This document shows positions 27,557 through 37,087 of a DNA stretch of 64,000 nt, piece after piece. A program made the position numbers and the translations under genes. The notes below the pieces were generated by a model. That model was not told the DNA's origin, ran no database searches, and saw nothing but the letters and a program-made list of their open reading frames with translations. Numbering within the stretch: position 1 is the first letter of the stretch; each line of letters starts with the position of its first letter. Location: the NCBI RefSeq assembly GCF_036226405.1, contig NZ_CP108464.1, positions 2,914,001 through 2,978,000 of the forward strand, read 5' to 3'. The stretch is from Streptomyces sp. NBC_01260. GTDB taxonomy: Bacteria; Actinomycetota; Actinomycetes; Streptomycetales; Streptomycetaceae.

Positions 27557-27652
27557 CGCTACAGCCTATGTAGATTTGTGGTGATTTGATCAGTTCGCAA
27601 CCATGATCATGCGCGTTGTGTCGGCATTCAATTACCTGCTGTCACGACTGCT

Positions 27653-28465
27653 TCATTCCCCGGGCCAGTTCGGCTTCCGCTTCTCGTTGAACGCGGCGAC
27701 GCCCTCCGCGCGGTCGCCGGAGAAGGCCACCGACCGCCACGCGGAGTCCTCCACCTCCAGGCCGGCCCGCAGATCGAGCCCGTGCCCCAGCCGCAGCGCC
27801 CGCTTGGCCGCTCGCAGCCCCACCGGGGAGTTGCCCGCGATCCGGCCGGCGAGGGCCAGCGCCTCGGACCGGTCCTCGCCCTCAGCCACCAGCTCGTCGA
27901 CCAGCCCCAGCTCCCGGGCCTCGGCCGCCTCCACCCGGCGGGCGGTGAAGATCAGCTCGGCGGCGCGGGCCGCCCCGATCCGGCGCGGCAGCAGCTGGGT
28001 GCCGCCGCCGCCCGGGATGACCCCGACCGACACCTCGGGCAGGCCCACCAGAGCGGTCCGGTCGGCGACGATCAGATCGCAGGACAGGGCCAGCTCGAAT
28101 CCGCCGCCGAGCGCGAAGCCGTGCACCGCGGCGATCGTCGGCATGGGCAGTTCGAGGACACCGGTGTAGGCGGCGCGTGCGGTGGGCCGCTGACGCACCA
28201 GGTCGGCATCGGTGAAGGAGTTCCGCTCCTTCAGGTCCGCCCCCACGCAGAAGGCCCGTTCATGGCTGGAGGTGAGGACGGTGACCCGTACGTCCGGGTC
28301 GGCGGCGAGCGCGGCGCAGGCGGCGCCGATCGAGCGGGCCATGTCCGTGGACACCGCGTTCATGGCCTTCGGCCGGTCCAGGACCAGCTCGGCGACGTGC
28401 TCCAGGCCCTCGTGGCCCCGTACGACGACGAAATCCCCGAACCGCTGCTCGGACGTGACGGTCAT
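27653..28465 (-). CDS. Enoyl-CoA hydratase/isomerase family protein
   Basis: This 270-residue crotonase-fold enzyme has the oxyanion-hole segments FCVGADLKERN and AAVHGFALGGGFELALSCDL. The LPEVSVGVIPGGGGTQLLPR segment supplies the usual catalytic Glu region. It probably hydrates enoyl-CoA thioesters in fatty or amino acid breakdown. No beta-oxidation partners are adjacent. The copy-2 palindromic repeat lies upstream, between it and the adenylate cyclase gene. Confidence 0.9.
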   Translation of the reverse strand: MTVTSEQRFGDFVVVRGHEGLEHVAELVLDRPKAMNAVSTDMARSIGAACAALAADPDVRVTVLTSSHERAFCVGADLKERNSFTDADLVRQRPTARAAYTGVLELPMPTIAAVHGFALGGGFELALSCDLIVADRTALVGLPEVSVGVIPGGGGTQLLPRRIGAARAAELIFTARRVEAAEARELGLVDELVAEGEDRSEALALAGRIAGNSPVGLRAAKRALRLGHGLDLRAGLEVEDSAWRSVAFSGDRAEGVAAFNEKRKPNWPGE

Positions 28466-28552
28466 GGCTGCACCCCTGTCGGTTAACGAGCGTTACCGCA
28501 GGGATCCTAGAGCGCAGCCCCGCGAGCCGGAGGGGGCGAGGGTCTCTCGGGT

Positions 28553-28610
28553 GGATCAGGCTGGACCGGGGAGCGGAATCCGGTGCCGTGCCGGACCGCG
28601 CGAGCCCGGA
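28553..28610. repeat. Palindromic dispersed element, copy 2
   Basis: TGGATCAGGCTGGACCGGGG, AGCGG, a 12-bp insertion, TGCCGGACC and GCGAGCCCGG follow the same order as the complement strand of 11445-11503. Here the outer arm is not repeated, so this copy looks degenerate or rearranged. It lies just past the adenylate cyclase stop. Confidence 0.6.
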
Positions 28611-28620
28611 AGGCCCTGGG

Positions 28621-29805
28621 TCAGGACTGGCCGCGGCGGGCCAGCAGCCACGGTTCGACGACACCGAGGCCGCGCACCGGGCGCTGCCACATCGGCTGCA
28701 GCCCGTAGCGGTACCTGGGCACGGACCTCGGCTCCTCGCCGTCCGCACCCTCCTTCTCGGCGCGCTCGGCGGCCGCCGCGGCCTCCTCGGCGGCCTGGGC
28801 CTCGGAGGCGGGGGCGTCGCCGGTACGGGTCAGCTCCTCGGCGAACGCCCCGTCCACCAGGACGGCGTCCTTCGGCGCTATCGAGGTGAGCCGGCTGGCG
28901 AGGTTCACCGTGGTACCGAACACATCGCCCATCCGGGTGGTGACCGTGCCGAACGCGATGCCGACGCGCAGCGCCGGCATCGACTCGTCCAGGGCCATCG
29001 CCTCGATGAGGCGCAGCGCGATCTCGGCCGCGGTGCCGGCGTCGTCGGCGGCGTAGAGGACCTCGTCACCGAGGGTCTTGATGAGCCGGCCGCCGTGTGC
29101 GGCGACCAGGTCGGCGCAGGTGGTCTCGAAGGACTCGACGAGTTCGCCGAGCTCCTCCTCCTCCAGGCGGCGGGTGAGCCGGGTGAACCCGACGAGGTCG
29201 GCGAAGCCGACGGCTAGGCGCCGGTCGACCATCTCGTCGTCGTCCGCGGCCTGCACGACCCGGCCGGTGGCGGCGGCGAGCTGGCGCCGCCACACGTAGA
29301 CCAGGAACTCCTCCAGCTCCGGCAGGAGCAGTTCGACCAGCGGGTACGTGACCTCGGTACGGGTCATTCCGGGCTCGGGCGGCTCGGTCAGGCCCTCCAG
29401 GAACGAATCGATCTGCCACTCCGCCAGCCGGGCGGTGGTCTGCCCGGTCGACCGGGCGACCTGGATCGCCATCGGCTCGCTGAGCAGCCCGGCCTCGACC
29501 AGACCGGACAGCCGGCGCAGCGCCAGCACGTCCGCCTCGGTCAGCGCCTTGGCCTGGCCGATGTCGGCGAAGCCCATGGCCCGCCAGAACCGGGACGCCA
29601 GGTCCATGGAGACGCCCGCGGTCCGGGCGGCCTGGAACGGGGTGTAGCGCCGGTCGGCGCCCAGGATCAGCGCTTCCAGCCTGATCGCGAGGGGGTCGTC
29701 GGTCGGTTCGGCCGTGTGGTCGACTTCGTGATGCGGTGTCGCGTGGACCGATGGGTCCGACGGGGGCTCCACGCCATCGCCGGAGGTCGTGTCGTCGACG
29801 GTCAC
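28621..29805 (-). CDS. cya: Class III adenylate cyclase
   Basis: This 394-residue soluble cyclase has the catalytic domain at about residues 195-335. FADLVGFTRLTRRLEEEELG carries the first metal Asp, KTLGDEVLYAADD the second, and GDVFGTTVNLASRL the ribose/phosphate-binding segment. The N-terminal 190 residues are helical, with ADIGQAKALTEADVLALRRL. An acidic Ala/Glu helix precedes the C-terminus. It matches the single cya of streptomycetes, needed for cAMP and normal germination and development. The start is a GTG at 29805. birA lies upstream on the same strand. Confidence 0.9.
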   Translation of the reverse strand: MTVDDTTSGDGVEPPSDPSVHATPHHEVDHTAEPTDDPLAIRLEALILGADRRYTPFQAARTAGVSMDLASRFWRAMGFADIGQAKALTEADVLALRRLSGLVEAGLLSEPMAIQVARSTGQTTARLAEWQIDSFLEGLTEPPEPGMTRTEVTYPLVELLLPELEEFLVYVWRRQLAAATGRVVQAADDDEMVDRRLAVGFADLVGFTRLTRRLEEEELGELVESFETTCADLVAAHGGRLIKTLGDEVLYAADDAGTAAEIALRLIEAMALDESMPALRVGIAFGTVTTRMGDVFGTTVNLASRLTSIAPKDAVLVDGAFAEELTRTGDAPASEAQAAEEAAAAAERAEKEGADGEEPRSVPRYRYGLQPMWQRPVRGLGVVEPWLLARRGQS

Positions 29806-29926
29806 CAGCCGCCTCCTGCCCGTTCCCTGCGCACTGCCCTGCCGATCTGTCGGTGGATCGCCTCAACGATACGGCAGGTGTGCCCTACCTCACGTCCCCA
29901 GGTCACCCGGATGCGGGGCGCGCCGC

Positions 29927-30790
29927 TCAGGTCAGACCGCCCCCGGCGCCCCGGAGGTGCACGATGTCGCCCGCCGACACCGGCTCCTGGAGACCGTCGC
30001 CGGTCGACAGGACCAGCCGCCCGTCCCCGTCGATCGCCACGGCCTCCCCCGTGAGCGTGCGGTCGCCCGGCAGCTGGGCCCGCACCGTCCGCCCGAGCGT
30101 CGCGCAGCCGGCCACGTACGCCTCCTGCAGGCCGCTCGCGGCCGCGTCGCCGTCCGCCGCCCGCCACTTCCCGTACCACTGCTCCAGTGAGCGCAGCACG
30201 CCCCTCAGCAGCGTCTCGCGGTCCGTGGAGACCGCTCCGGCCAGGGCGAGCGAGGCGGCCGTGGGGGCGGGCAGCTCGTCCGCGCGCAGGGAGACGTTGA
30301 GGCCGATGCCGATGACGACACCGTCCCCGGCGCGTTCGGCCAGGATGCCGCCCGTCTTGCGCTCCTCTCCCTCGATGGTGACCAGGACGTCGTTGGGCCA
30401 CTTCAGGGCCGTGTCGACGCCCGCCGACCTCGCCAGACCGGCCGCCACCGCGACCCCGGTGAGCAGTGGCAGCCAGCCCCAGCGCTGAACCGGTACCGCG
30501 CCGGGCGTCAGGTAGACGGAGAAGAACAGGCCCGAGCGGGCCGGGGCGGTCCAGGTCCGGTCGAGGCGCCCCCGTCCGGCGGTCTGCTCCTCGGCGACCA
30601 GGACGGCGCCCTCGGTGAGCCCGGCCGCGCGCCCAGCGAGATCGGAGTTGGTGGACCCGGTGGTGTCCACGACGTCGAGGGTGCTCCACAGCCCGTCCGG
30701 GCGGAGCAGCCCGCGCCGCAGCGCGGGAACGTTCAGGGGCGGCCGGTCCAGGTCCGACCAACGGTTGTGAGACGCATCCGAGGGTGTCAT
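29927..30790 (-). CDS. birA: Biotin--[acetyl-CoA-carboxylase] ligase
   Basis: This 287-residue enzyme attaches biotin to the carboxylase biotin carrier. The adenylate-binding motif is GRGRLDRTW, the catalytic Lys lies in LKWPNDVLV, and GIGLNVSL follows. It lacks the N-terminal DNA-binding domain of E. coli BirA, so it is a group I ligase without a repressor function. The ATG at 30790 is divergent from pccB, which encodes a subunit of a biotin enzyme, so the linkage is functional. The 133-bp shared region includes a TACGCT -10-like box at 30845 for pccB. Confidence 0.93.
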   Translation of the reverse strand: MTPSDASHNRWSDLDRPPLNVPALRRGLLRPDGLWSTLDVVDTTGSTNSDLAGRAAGLTEGAVLVAEEQTAGRGRLDRTWTAPARSGLFFSVYLTPGAVPVQRWGWLPLLTGVAVAAGLARSAGVDTALKWPNDVLVTIEGEERKTGGILAERAGDGVVIGIGLNVSLRADELPAPTAASLALAGAVSTDRETLLRGVLRSLEQWYGKWRAADGDAAASGLQEAYVAGCATLGRTVRAQLPGDRTLTGEAVAIDGDGRLVLSTGDGLQEPVSAGDIVHLRGAGGGLT

Positions 30791-30923
30791 GCAAGCCACC
30801 CTAGGTGTGTCAAACGACGCACTGCCGAACCGTATCCGCGCCGATACGCTACGGGGCAGTAGCTGTTCATCCGCTGATCAGCAGCACAGCCGTCCCCGTG
30901 ACCAGGCAGGGAGCCGCAACCCG

Positions 30924-32507
30924 ATGTCCGAGCCGGAAGAGACCGACATCCACACCACCGCGGGCAAGCTCGCGGACCTGCAGCGCCGTACCGAAGAGGC
31001 GACCCACGCGGGTTCCGCGCGCGCCGTGGAAAAGCAGCACGCGAAGGGCAAGTTGACGGCGCGCGAGCGCGTCGGTCTGCTGCTCGACGAGGGCTCCTTC
31101 GTGGAGCTCGACGAATTCGCCCGGCATCGCTCGACGAACTTCGGGATCGAGAAGAACCGCCCGTACGGAGACGGTGTCGTCACCGGGTACGGCATGGTCG
31201 ACGGCCGCCCCGTCTGCGTGTACTCGCAGGACTTCACCATCTTCGGCGGCTCGCTCGGCGAGGTCTACGGTGAGAAGATCGTCAAGGTGATGGACTTCGC
31301 GCTGAAGACCGGCTGTCCGGTCATCGGCATCAACGACGGCGGCGGCGCCCGCATCCAGGAGGGTGTGGCGGCGCTGGGCCTCTTCGCGGAGATCTTCCGG
31401 CGCAATGTGCACGCGTCGGGTGTCGTCCCGCAGATCTCGCTGATCGTCGGACCGTGCGCGGGCGGCGCGGTCTACTCCCCCGCGATCACCGACTTCACGG
31501 TCATGGTCGACCAGACCTCGCACATGTTCATCACCGGCCCCGACGTCATCAAGACGGTCACCGGCGAGGACGTCGGCTTCGAGGAGCTCGGCGGCGCCCG
31601 CACCCACAACACCACCTCCGGTGTGGCGCACCACATGGCGGGTGACGAGAAGGACGCCATCGAGTACGTCAAGTCGCTGCTCTCCTACCTCCCGTCGAAC
31701 AACCTCTCCGAGGCCCCGGCCTTCCCCGAGGAGGCGGACCTGGCGACCAGCGACGAGGACCGCGAGCTGGACACGCTCATCCCCGACTCGGCGAACCAGC
31801 CGTACGACATGCACACCGCGATCGAGCATGTGCTGGACGACGGCGAGTTCCTGGAGACCCAGGCACTCTTCGCGCCGAACATCCTCACCGGTTTCGGCCG
31901 GGTCGAGGGCTATCCGGTCGGCGTCGTCGCCAACCAGCCGATGCAGTTCGCGGGCTGCCTGGACATCAACGCGAGCGAGAAGGCCGCGCGCTTCGTGCGC
32001 ACCTGCGACGCCTTCAACGTGCCCGTGCTGACCTTCGTGGACGTGCCCGGGTTCCTGCCCGGCGTCGACCAGGAGTACGGCGGCATCATCCGCCGCGGCG
32101 CCAAGCTGATCTACGCGTACGCGGAGGCGACGGTCCCGCTGATCACGGTGATCACCCGCAAGGCGTTCGGCGGCGCGTACGACGTCATGGGCTCCAAGCA
32201 CCTGGGCGCCGACATCAACCTCGCCTGGCCGACCGCCCAGATCGCCGTCATGGGCGCCCAGGGGGCCGTCAACATCCTGCACCGCCGCACGATCGCCGCC
32301 GCGGAGGATCAGGACGCCACCCGCGCCGGGCTGATCGCGGACTACGAGGACGCGCTGCTCAACCCGTACGTGGCGGCCGAGCGCGGCTACGTGGACGCGG
32401 TGATCATGCCGTCCGAGACCCGGGCCCATGTGGTCAAGGGGCTCCGGCAGCTGCGGACCAAGCGGGAGTCGTTGCCCCCGAAGAAGCACGGCAACATCCC
32501 TCTCTAG
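30924..32507 (+). CDS. pccB: Acyl-CoA carboxylase beta (carboxyltransferase) subunit
   Basis: This 527-residue carboxyltransferase moves CO2 from biotin to propionyl-CoA (and perhaps acetyl-CoA). N- and C-terminal crotonase-like halves bear AxxGGSLGE-type loops ([16 protein letters not shown]), the oxyanion segments [10 protein letters not shown] and [13 protein letters not shown], then [20 protein letters not shown] and [12 protein letters not shown]. The ATG at 30924 has GGGAG upstream. A short epsilon-subunit gene follows after 14 nt. The biotin-carrying alpha subunit gene is 2 kb away at 34531. Malonyl- and methylmalonyl-CoA feed fatty acid and polyketide synthesis. Confidence 0.92.
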   Translation: MSEPEETDIHTTAGKLADLQRRTEEATHAGSARAVEKQHAKGKLTARERVGLLLDEGSFVELDEFARHRSTNFGIEKNRPYGDGVVTGYGMVDGRPVCVYSQDFTIFGGSLGEVYGEKIVKVMDFALKTGCPVIGINDGGGARIQEGVAALGLFAEIFRRNVHASGVVPQISLIVGPCAGGAVYSPAITDFTVMVDQTSHMFITGPDVIKTVTGEDVGFEELGGARTHNTTSGVAHHMAGDEKDAIEYVKSLLSYLPSNNLSEAPAFPEEADLATSDEDRELDTLIPDSANQPYDMHTAIEHVLDDGEFLETQALFAPNILTGFGRVEGYPVGVVANQPMQFAGCLDINASEKAARFVRTCDAFNVPVLTFVDVPGFLPGVDQEYGGIIRRGAKLIYAYAEATVPLITVITRKAFGGAYDVMGSKHLGADINLAWPTAQIAVMGAQGAVNILHRRTIAAAEDQDATRAGLIADYEDALLNPYVAAERGYVDAVIMPSETRAHVVKGLRQLRTKRESLPPKKHGNIPL

Positions 32508-32521
32508 AAAGGGCTCTGGCC

Positions 32522-32728
32522 ATGATCAAGGTCGTACGGGGCAACCCGACCCCGGAAGAGCTGGCGGCCGCGCTCGCGGTCGTCCAGGCACGCGCCGCCG
32601 CGGTGGCCGCCGTGTCGTCCGGCGCGCCGGAGCTGCCCGGCCAGTGGTCCGACCCGGGCCGGGTCGCCCGGCGCGGCCGTCATCTGCCGGGGCCGCGCGC
32701 CTGGGCACGTACGTACTGGCCCGGCTAG
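32522..32728 (+). CDS. pccE: Acyl-CoA carboxylase epsilon subunit
   Basis: This 68-residue protein starts MIKVVRGNPTPEELAAALAV, the pattern of actinobacterial carboxylase epsilon subunits. It ends with W-rich RAWARTYWPG. Such subunits stimulate the alpha-beta complex. The gene is 14 nt after pccB with AAAGGGCT as the ribosome binding site, so it is co-transcribed. A strong terminator follows. Confidence 0.88.
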   Translation: MIKVVRGNPTPEELAAALAVVQARAAAVAAVSSGAPELPGQWSDPGRVARRGRHLPGPRAWARTYWPG

Positions 32729-32740
32729 TCACCGGCCGTC

Positions 32741-32780
32741 ACCGGAGGCCCGGAACCCCTGCGGGGTCCGGGCCTCCGGT
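32741..32780 (+). terminator. Terminator of the pccB-pccE operon
   Basis: A 14-bp perfect outer stem (ACCGGAGGCCCGGA and complement) plus a 4-bp inner CCCC/GGGG stem lies 12 nt after the pccE stop. Confidence 0.85.
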
Positions 32781-32817
32781 GCGTACCGGAAGGATCCGGT
32801 CCATCCGCGCGGGATGG

Positions 32818-32835
32818 CTGAGTACCCGTACTCAG
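32818..32835. promoter_or_regulatory. Palindrome CTGAGTAC-cc-GTACTCAG
   Basis: Perfect 8-bp arms with a 2-bp spacer lie 35 nt before the start of the 42-residue protein gene, where an operator or a promoter -10/-35 region would sit. I do not know the cognate factor with certainty. Confidence 0.5.
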
Positions 32836-32869
32836 GCGCGTGCGCGGTCCGCGCAGCAGGATCGGAGGC

Positions 32870-32998
32870 ATGCTGTGGTCGGACCCCGAGAACAAGCCGC
32901 CGAAGGAACTGCGCGACGCCCAGGAGATGATGCGGCGCGTGGGGCTGGTGCTCGCGCTGGCCATGGTCGTCGCCATGTTCGTGCTCGGCACCCGCTGA
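32870..32998 (+). CDS. 42-residue single-helix membrane protein
   Basis: This short protein has the sequence [20 protein letters not shown], then two Arg, then a hydrophobic helix ([17 protein letters not shown]) ending TR. The hydrophilic N-terminus with [13 protein letters not shown] looks conserved in style. GGAGG stands very close to the ATG (1-nt gap), so the real start could differ slightly. A perfect palindrome precedes the gene. Its function is unknown. Confidence 0.65.
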   Translation: MLWSDPENKPPKELRDAQEMMRRVGLVLALAMVVAMFVLGTR

Positions 32999-33056
32999 CC
33001 GTGCGGGTCCTGCGGCGCCGGTCCGCCCGCACCGGCTGATTTGTACGATGGCGCGC

Positions 33057-33665
33057 ATGACTGATCCCGCACCCCGCCGCTTCGTGCTCGCCTCCGCCTC
33101 CCCCGCCCGCCTCGGTCTGCTCCGGCAGGCCGGGTTCGCGCCCGAGGTGATCGTCAGCGGGGTGGACGAGGACGCGCTGAGCGCCCCGACACCCGCCGAG
33201 CTGGCGCTGGTGCTCGCCGAGGCCAAGGCCGCGGCCGTGGCCGGGCTTGCGGAGGTCGCGGGGGCCCTGGTCATCGGCTGCGACTCGGTGCTCGAACTCG
33301 ACGGCGAGGCGCTGGGCAAACCGGCCGACGCCGAGGACGCCACGGCCCGCTGGAAGTCCATGCGGGGCCGGTCCGGGGTGCTGCGGACCGGTCACAGCCT
33401 GGCCGACACCGCGACCGGGCGGACGGTCTCCGAGACCGCGTCCACGACGGTCCGCTTCGGTGAGCCGACGGACGCCGAGATCGCCGCCTACGTGGCCTCC
33501 GGCGAACCGCTCCACGTGGCGGGCGCCTTCACCCTCGACGGGCGCTCGGCGCCGTTCGTGGACTCCATCGACGGCGACCCGGGCAACGTCATCGGGCTCT
33601 CGCTGCCGCTGCTGCGGCGGCTGCTGGGCGAGCTGGGCATCCCGGTCACCGATCTCTGGGTCTGA
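33057..33665 (+). CDS. maf: Maf-family nucleotide pyrophosphatase
   Basis: This 202-residue protein belongs to the Maf family that hydrolyses non-canonical or modified nucleoside triphosphates and is linked to septum formation. Motifs are the N-terminal [28 protein letters not shown] and the C-terminal [23 protein letters not shown] box (33044-33049) sits 7 nt before the ATG at 33057, which suggests a leaderless transcript. The ATG at 33048 would overlap that box. It precedes a convergent membrane protein gene by 14 nt. Confidence 0.9.
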   Translation: MTDPAPRRFVLASASPARLGLLRQAGFAPEVIVSGVDEDALSAPTPAELALVLAEAKAAAVAGLAEVAGALVIGCDSVLELDGEALGKPADAEDATARWKSMRGRSGVLRTGHSLADTATGRTVSETASTTVRFGEPTDAEIAAYVASGEPLHVAGAFTLDGRSAPFVDSIDGDPGNVIGLSLPLLRRLLGELGIPVTDLWV

Positions 33666-33679
33666 GCGGGCCCGTCCGG

Positions 33680-34138
33680 TCAGGCCGGGGCCGGAGCCAC
33701 CGGCTTCTCGGTAGCCGCCCCGGCGGCCGGCTCCTCGCGGTCCGCGCCGTACGCCACCAGCGTCAGCACGATCAGACCGAGCACCACCATCATGAACGCG
33801 AACGCGGCCCAGCCGACCAGCCCCACCGTGAGCGCGCCCAGCACCCCGTGGATGACGGCGCAGCAGATGAGGACGATCCGGGCGATCCTGCCCGGGGCCC
33901 GGTCGCGGATGCCGCTCAGCAGGATCAGCACACCGCACAGCAGCAGGAACAGTCCAAAGACTCCGCCCGTCGCCCAGGTGCCGTTGGCCATGACCCCGGG
34001 ATCCATTCCCGCCAGGGACATGTCCTGGTTCCTGACGAACGTCGCCATGACGCCGTTGATGATCACGATGCCCACGGCTTCCGCGAACAGCACGATCGCG
34101 GCTATGAAAGCCACTGGCCTGCGCACCATGGCGCTCAC
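33680..34138 (-). CDS. Four-helix membrane protein
   Basis: This 152-residue protein has four predicted transmembrane helices (FIAAIVLFAEAVGIVIINGV; FGLFLLLCGVLILLSGI; IVLICCAVIHGVLGALTVGL; FAFMMVVLGLIVLTLVAYGA) and an Ala/Pro/Glu-rich cytoplasmic tail. I do not recognise a named family. It is commonly seen beside maf and accA in streptomycetes as far as I remember. Its function is unknown. Confidence 0.75.
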   Translation of the reverse strand: MSAMVRRPVAFIAAIVLFAEAVGIVIINGVMATFVRNQDMSLAGMDPGVMANGTWATGGVFGLFLLLCGVLILLSGIRDRAPGRIARIVLICCAVIHGVLGALTVGLVGWAAFAFMMVVLGLIVLTLVAYGADREEPAAGAATEKPVAPAPA

Positions 34139-34530
34139 CCCCTGTTACCTGCAGTACGTGCGATAGCGCGGACCCTACTAATCGGTAATGCTCCGTACAA
34201 GAGGTTCGGCGGCGTTCGCGCCCCGGTTCGCCTCCGCGACAGGCCCCCATCACGGAGGACGGCCGGGCGTCTGGCAAAGAATCGCGCAGCCGTTAGTAGG
34301 AATCACACAAAGAAACACCTGGCGTCGCTGCCCGTACCGACAGAGACCTGGACCACACCTCGTGGCTACTGTGCGGTTATGGATCCCGGCGTACCGTGGT
34401 GCCACAAGGGATTTCGCGACTTGAGCAGGCCTCGAATCACACTCCGTGTGGGCAAGCTCACCATTGGGGACGGGTCGTAGGGCCGTGTCGGTAGTCCCTA
34501 AACTCAGCTTGTTTCAAGGAGGGAGCCATC
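34139..34530. promoter_or_regulatory. Gene-free region upstream of accA
   Basis: This 392-bp region is less GC-rich than its surroundings. It includes the divergent promoter of the four-helix protein and the accA leader, with AAGGAGGGAG as a strong ribosome binding site. A 33-codon frame (34380-34481, MDPGVPWCHKGFRD...) is possible but unsupported. Confidence 0.4.
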
Positions 34531-36285
34531 GTGCGCAAGGTGCTCATCGCCAACCGTGGCGAAATTGCTGTCCGTGTTGCCCGCGCTTGCCGGGATGCGG
34601 GAATCGGGAGCGTGGCCGTCTACGCAGACCCGGACCGCGACGCTCTGCACGTGCGTGCGGCCGACGAGGCATTCGCGCTGGGCGGTGACACCCCGGCCGC
34701 CAGCTATCTGGACATGGCCAAGGTGCTCCAGGCTGCCAAGGACTCCGGGGCGGACGCGATCCACCCGGGTTACGGATTCCTCTCGGAGAACGCCGAATTC
34801 GCCCAGGCCGTGCTGGACGCCGGACTGACGTGGATCGGCCCGCCGCCGCAGGCGATCCGGGACCTCGGCGACAAGGTCGCCGCCCGCCACATCGCCCAGC
34901 GTGCCGGTGCCCCGCTCGTCGCCGGCACCCCGGACCCGGTCGGGGGTTCCGCCGAGGTCGTCGCCTTCGCCGAGGAGAACGGGCTGCCGATCGCGATCAA
35001 GGCCGCCTTCGGCGGTGGCGGGCGCGGGCTGAAGGTCGCCCGCACCCTGGAGGAGATCCCGGAGCTGTACGACTCCGCGGTCCGTGAGGCCGTCGCCGCG
35101 TTCGGGCGCGGGGAGTGCTTCGTGGAGCGCTACCTCGACAAGCCGCGGCACGTGGAGACCCAGTGCCTGGCCGACTCCCACGGCAACGTGGTCGTCGTCT
35201 CCACCCGTGACTGCTCGCTCCAGCGCCGGCACCAGAAGCTGGTCGAGGAGGCCCCGGCACCGTTCCTGTCCGAGGCGCAGAACGCCGAGCTGTACGCGGC
35301 GTCGAAGGCGATCCTGAAGGAGGCCGGTTACGTCGGCGCCGGCACGGTCGAGTTCCTCGTCGGCACGGACGGCACGATCTCCTTCCTGGAGGTCAACACC
35401 CGCCTCCAGGTCGAGCACCCGGTCACCGAGGAGGTCACCGGCCTCGACCTCGTGCGCGAGATGTTCCGCATCGCCGACGGCGAGGAGCTGGGCTACGACG
35501 ACCCGGCCGTGCGCGGCCACTCCTTCGAGTTCCGGATCAACGGCGAGGACCCGGGCCGCGGCTTCCTGCCCGCCCCCGGCACCGTCACCGTGTTCGCCCC
35601 GCCGTCCGGCCCCGGTGTCCGCCTCGACGCGGGCGTCGAGTCCGGCTCGGTCATCGGCCCCGCCTGGGACTCGCTGCTGGCGAAGCTGATCGTGACCGGT
35701 GCGACGCGTGAGCAGGCGCTCCAGCGCGCGGCCCGCGCGCTGGCCGAGTTCAACGTCGAGGGCATGGCCACCGCCATCCCCTTCCACCGCGCGGTCGTCG
35801 CCGACCCGGCGTTCACCTCCGCCCCGTTCCGGATTCACACCCGCTGGATCGAGACGGAGTTCGTCAACGAGATCCCGGCGTTCGCCGCTCCCGCCGACGC
35901 GGAGGCGGACGAGGAGTCCGGCCGCGAGACCGTGGTCGTCGAGGTCGGCGGCAAGCGCCTAGAGGTCTCGCTGCCCTCGTCGCTCGGCATGAGCCTGGCC
36001 CGCACCGGTCTCGCGGCGGGTGCCAGGCCCAAGCGCCGCGCGGCGAAGAAGTCCGGCTCCGCGGCCTCCGGCGACACCCTCGCCTCCCCGATGCAGGGCA
36101 CGATCGTGAAGATCGCCGTGGAAGAGGGCCAGGAGGTCAAGGAGGGCGACCTGATCGTCGTCCTTGAGGCCATGAAGATGGAGCAGCCGCTCAACGCGCA
36201 CCGCGCCGGCACGGTCAAGGGCCTCGCCGCCGAGGTCGGCAGCTCGGTCTCGTCCGGTGCCGTCATCTGCGAGATCAAGGACTGA
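34531..36285 (+). CDS. accA2: Acyl-CoA carboxylase alpha subunit (biotin carboxylase + carrier)
   Basis: This 584-residue fused subunit has a biotin carboxylase domain (about residues 1-445) with the ATP-grasp motifs [16 protein letters not shown] and [19 protein letters not shown] linker follows, and then a biotinyl domain in which K549 of EAMKMEQ receives biotin. It partners carboxyltransferase subunits such as PccB to make malonyl- or methylmalonyl-CoA. The GTG start is preceded by AAGGAGGGAG. birA, pccB and pccE lie within 5 kb, so all parts of a holoenzyme plus its biotin ligase are clustered. Confidence 0.93.
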   Translation: MRKVLIANRGEIAVRVARACRDAGIGSVAVYADPDRDALHVRAADEAFALGGDTPAASYLDMAKVLQAAKDSGADAIHPGYGFLSENAEFAQAVLDAGLTWIGPPPQAIRDLGDKVAARHIAQRAGAPLVAGTPDPVGGSAEVVAFAEENGLPIAIKAAFGGGGRGLKVARTLEEIPELYDSAVREAVAAFGRGECFVERYLDKPRHVETQCLADSHGNVVVVSTRDCSLQRRHQKLVEEAPAPFLSEAQNAELYAASKAILKEAGYVGAGTVEFLVGTDGTISFLEVNTRLQVEHPVTEEVTGLDLVREMFRIADGEELGYDDPAVRGHSFEFRINGEDPGRGFLPAPGTVTVFAPPSGPGVRLDAGVESGSVIGPAWDSLLAKLIVTGATREQALQRAARALAEFNVEGMATAIPFHRAVVADPAFTSAPFRIHTRWIETEFVNEIPAFAAPADAEADEESGRETVVVEVGGKRLEVSLPSSLGMSLARTGLAAGARPKRRAAKKSGSAASGDTLASPMQGTIVKIAVEEGQEVKEGDLIVVLEAMKMEQPLNAHRAGTVKGLAAEVGSSVSSGAVICEIKD

Positions 36286-36304
36286 CCCTCGCTCCTGCGT
36301 TCCA

Positions 36305-36348
36305 CCGGCGCCCCTGTCATGTCGTACGACGTGGCAGGGGCGCCGGTC
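36305..36348 (+). terminator. Terminator of accA2
   Basis: A 13-bp perfect stem (ACCGGCGCCCCTG and complement) encloses a further TCGTACGA palindrome in the loop, 20 nt after the accA2 stop. Confidence 0.8.
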
Positions 36349-36438
36349 ATGGGCCGTCGGGACGCCGCCTGCGGAACACTCCGCCGGACGCGCGATGGCA
36401 TCCTGGACCCCCGCGGCGGAATCAGGGAGGACTGCGCG

Positions 36439-37026
36439 ATGGCGATGAGCACGGCAGCGACACCGGCCAGGCCCATGCGCGCCGACGCGCGCCGCAATTA
36501 CGACCGGCTGCTGGCCGAGGCCCGTACCGCCTTCGCGGAGCACGGCACGACGGCGTCCCTGGAGGATGTCGCGCGGTGCGCGGGGGTGGGGATCGGCACG
36601 CTGTACCGGCACTTCCCGACCCGGCACGCGCTGATGAGCGCCGTCTTCCAGGAGGCGGTGGCCGACCTGATCGCCCGCTCCCACGAGCTGGCCGGGACGG
36701 AGCGGCCGTGCGACGGGCTGGTGGAATGGCTGGGCGCGATCATCACTCATGCGGGTGAGTACCGCGGGCTGGCCCAGGCACTCATGTCGACGTGCCGGGA
36801 CGAGACTTCGGCGCTGTCCCGGTGCAATGTGCCGCTGCGCGAGGCGGGTTCGGTACTGCTGGCCCGCGCGCAGGCGGGCGGGGCGGTGCGGCCGGACGTC
36901 TCCATCGACGACCTGATGCAGCTCACGAACGCGATCGCGCTGGCCGCGGAGCAGTCGCCGGACGATCCGGGGCTGGCGGGGCGCTTGCTGACGCTGACGG
37001 TGCAGGGGCTGCGGGCGTCGGGCTGA
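36439..37026 (+). CDS. TetR-family regulator
   Basis: This 195-residue protein has an N-terminal TetR DNA-binding domain, AFAEHGTTASLEDVARCAGV then IGTLYRHFPTRHALMSAVF. A helical ligand domain follows, with SRCNVPLREAGSVLLARAQA. The ATG at 36439 has GGGAGG upstream. It lies downstream of the accA2 terminator and is convergent with the DeoR gene, so its target may be elsewhere. Confidence 0.87.
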   Translation: MAMSTAATPARPMRADARRNYDRLLAEARTAFAEHGTTASLEDVARCAGVGIGTLYRHFPTRHALMSAVFQEAVADLIARSHELAGTERPCDGLVEWLGAIITHAGEYRGLAQALMSTCRDETSALSRCNVPLREAGSVLLARAQAGGAVRPDVSIDDLMQLTNAIALAAEQSPDDPGLAGRLLTLTVQGLRASG

Positions 37027-37044
37027 CGCCCGCGCCCGGCGGCT

Positions 37045-37082
37045 GCGCCCCGGACCCCGCGCCTCAAACGCCGGCGGGGCCG
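37045..37082. repeat. Streptomyces intergenic repeat (CGCCTCAAACGCCGGCGGGG type)
   Basis: The sequence GGCTGCGCCCCGG, then CCCCGCGCCTCAAACGCCGG, then CGGGGCCGGA lies in the gap between convergent TetR and DeoR genes. This is the common Streptomyces intergenic motif whose complement contains GGCGTTTGAGG, related to the repeats at 4951-5029. Its function is unknown. Confidence 0.55.
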
Positions 37083-37087
37083 GACTG

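Noticed and set aside
30867..32489. 540-codon frame opposite pccB
   Set aside because: Antisense shadow of the well-defined carboxyltransferase gene.
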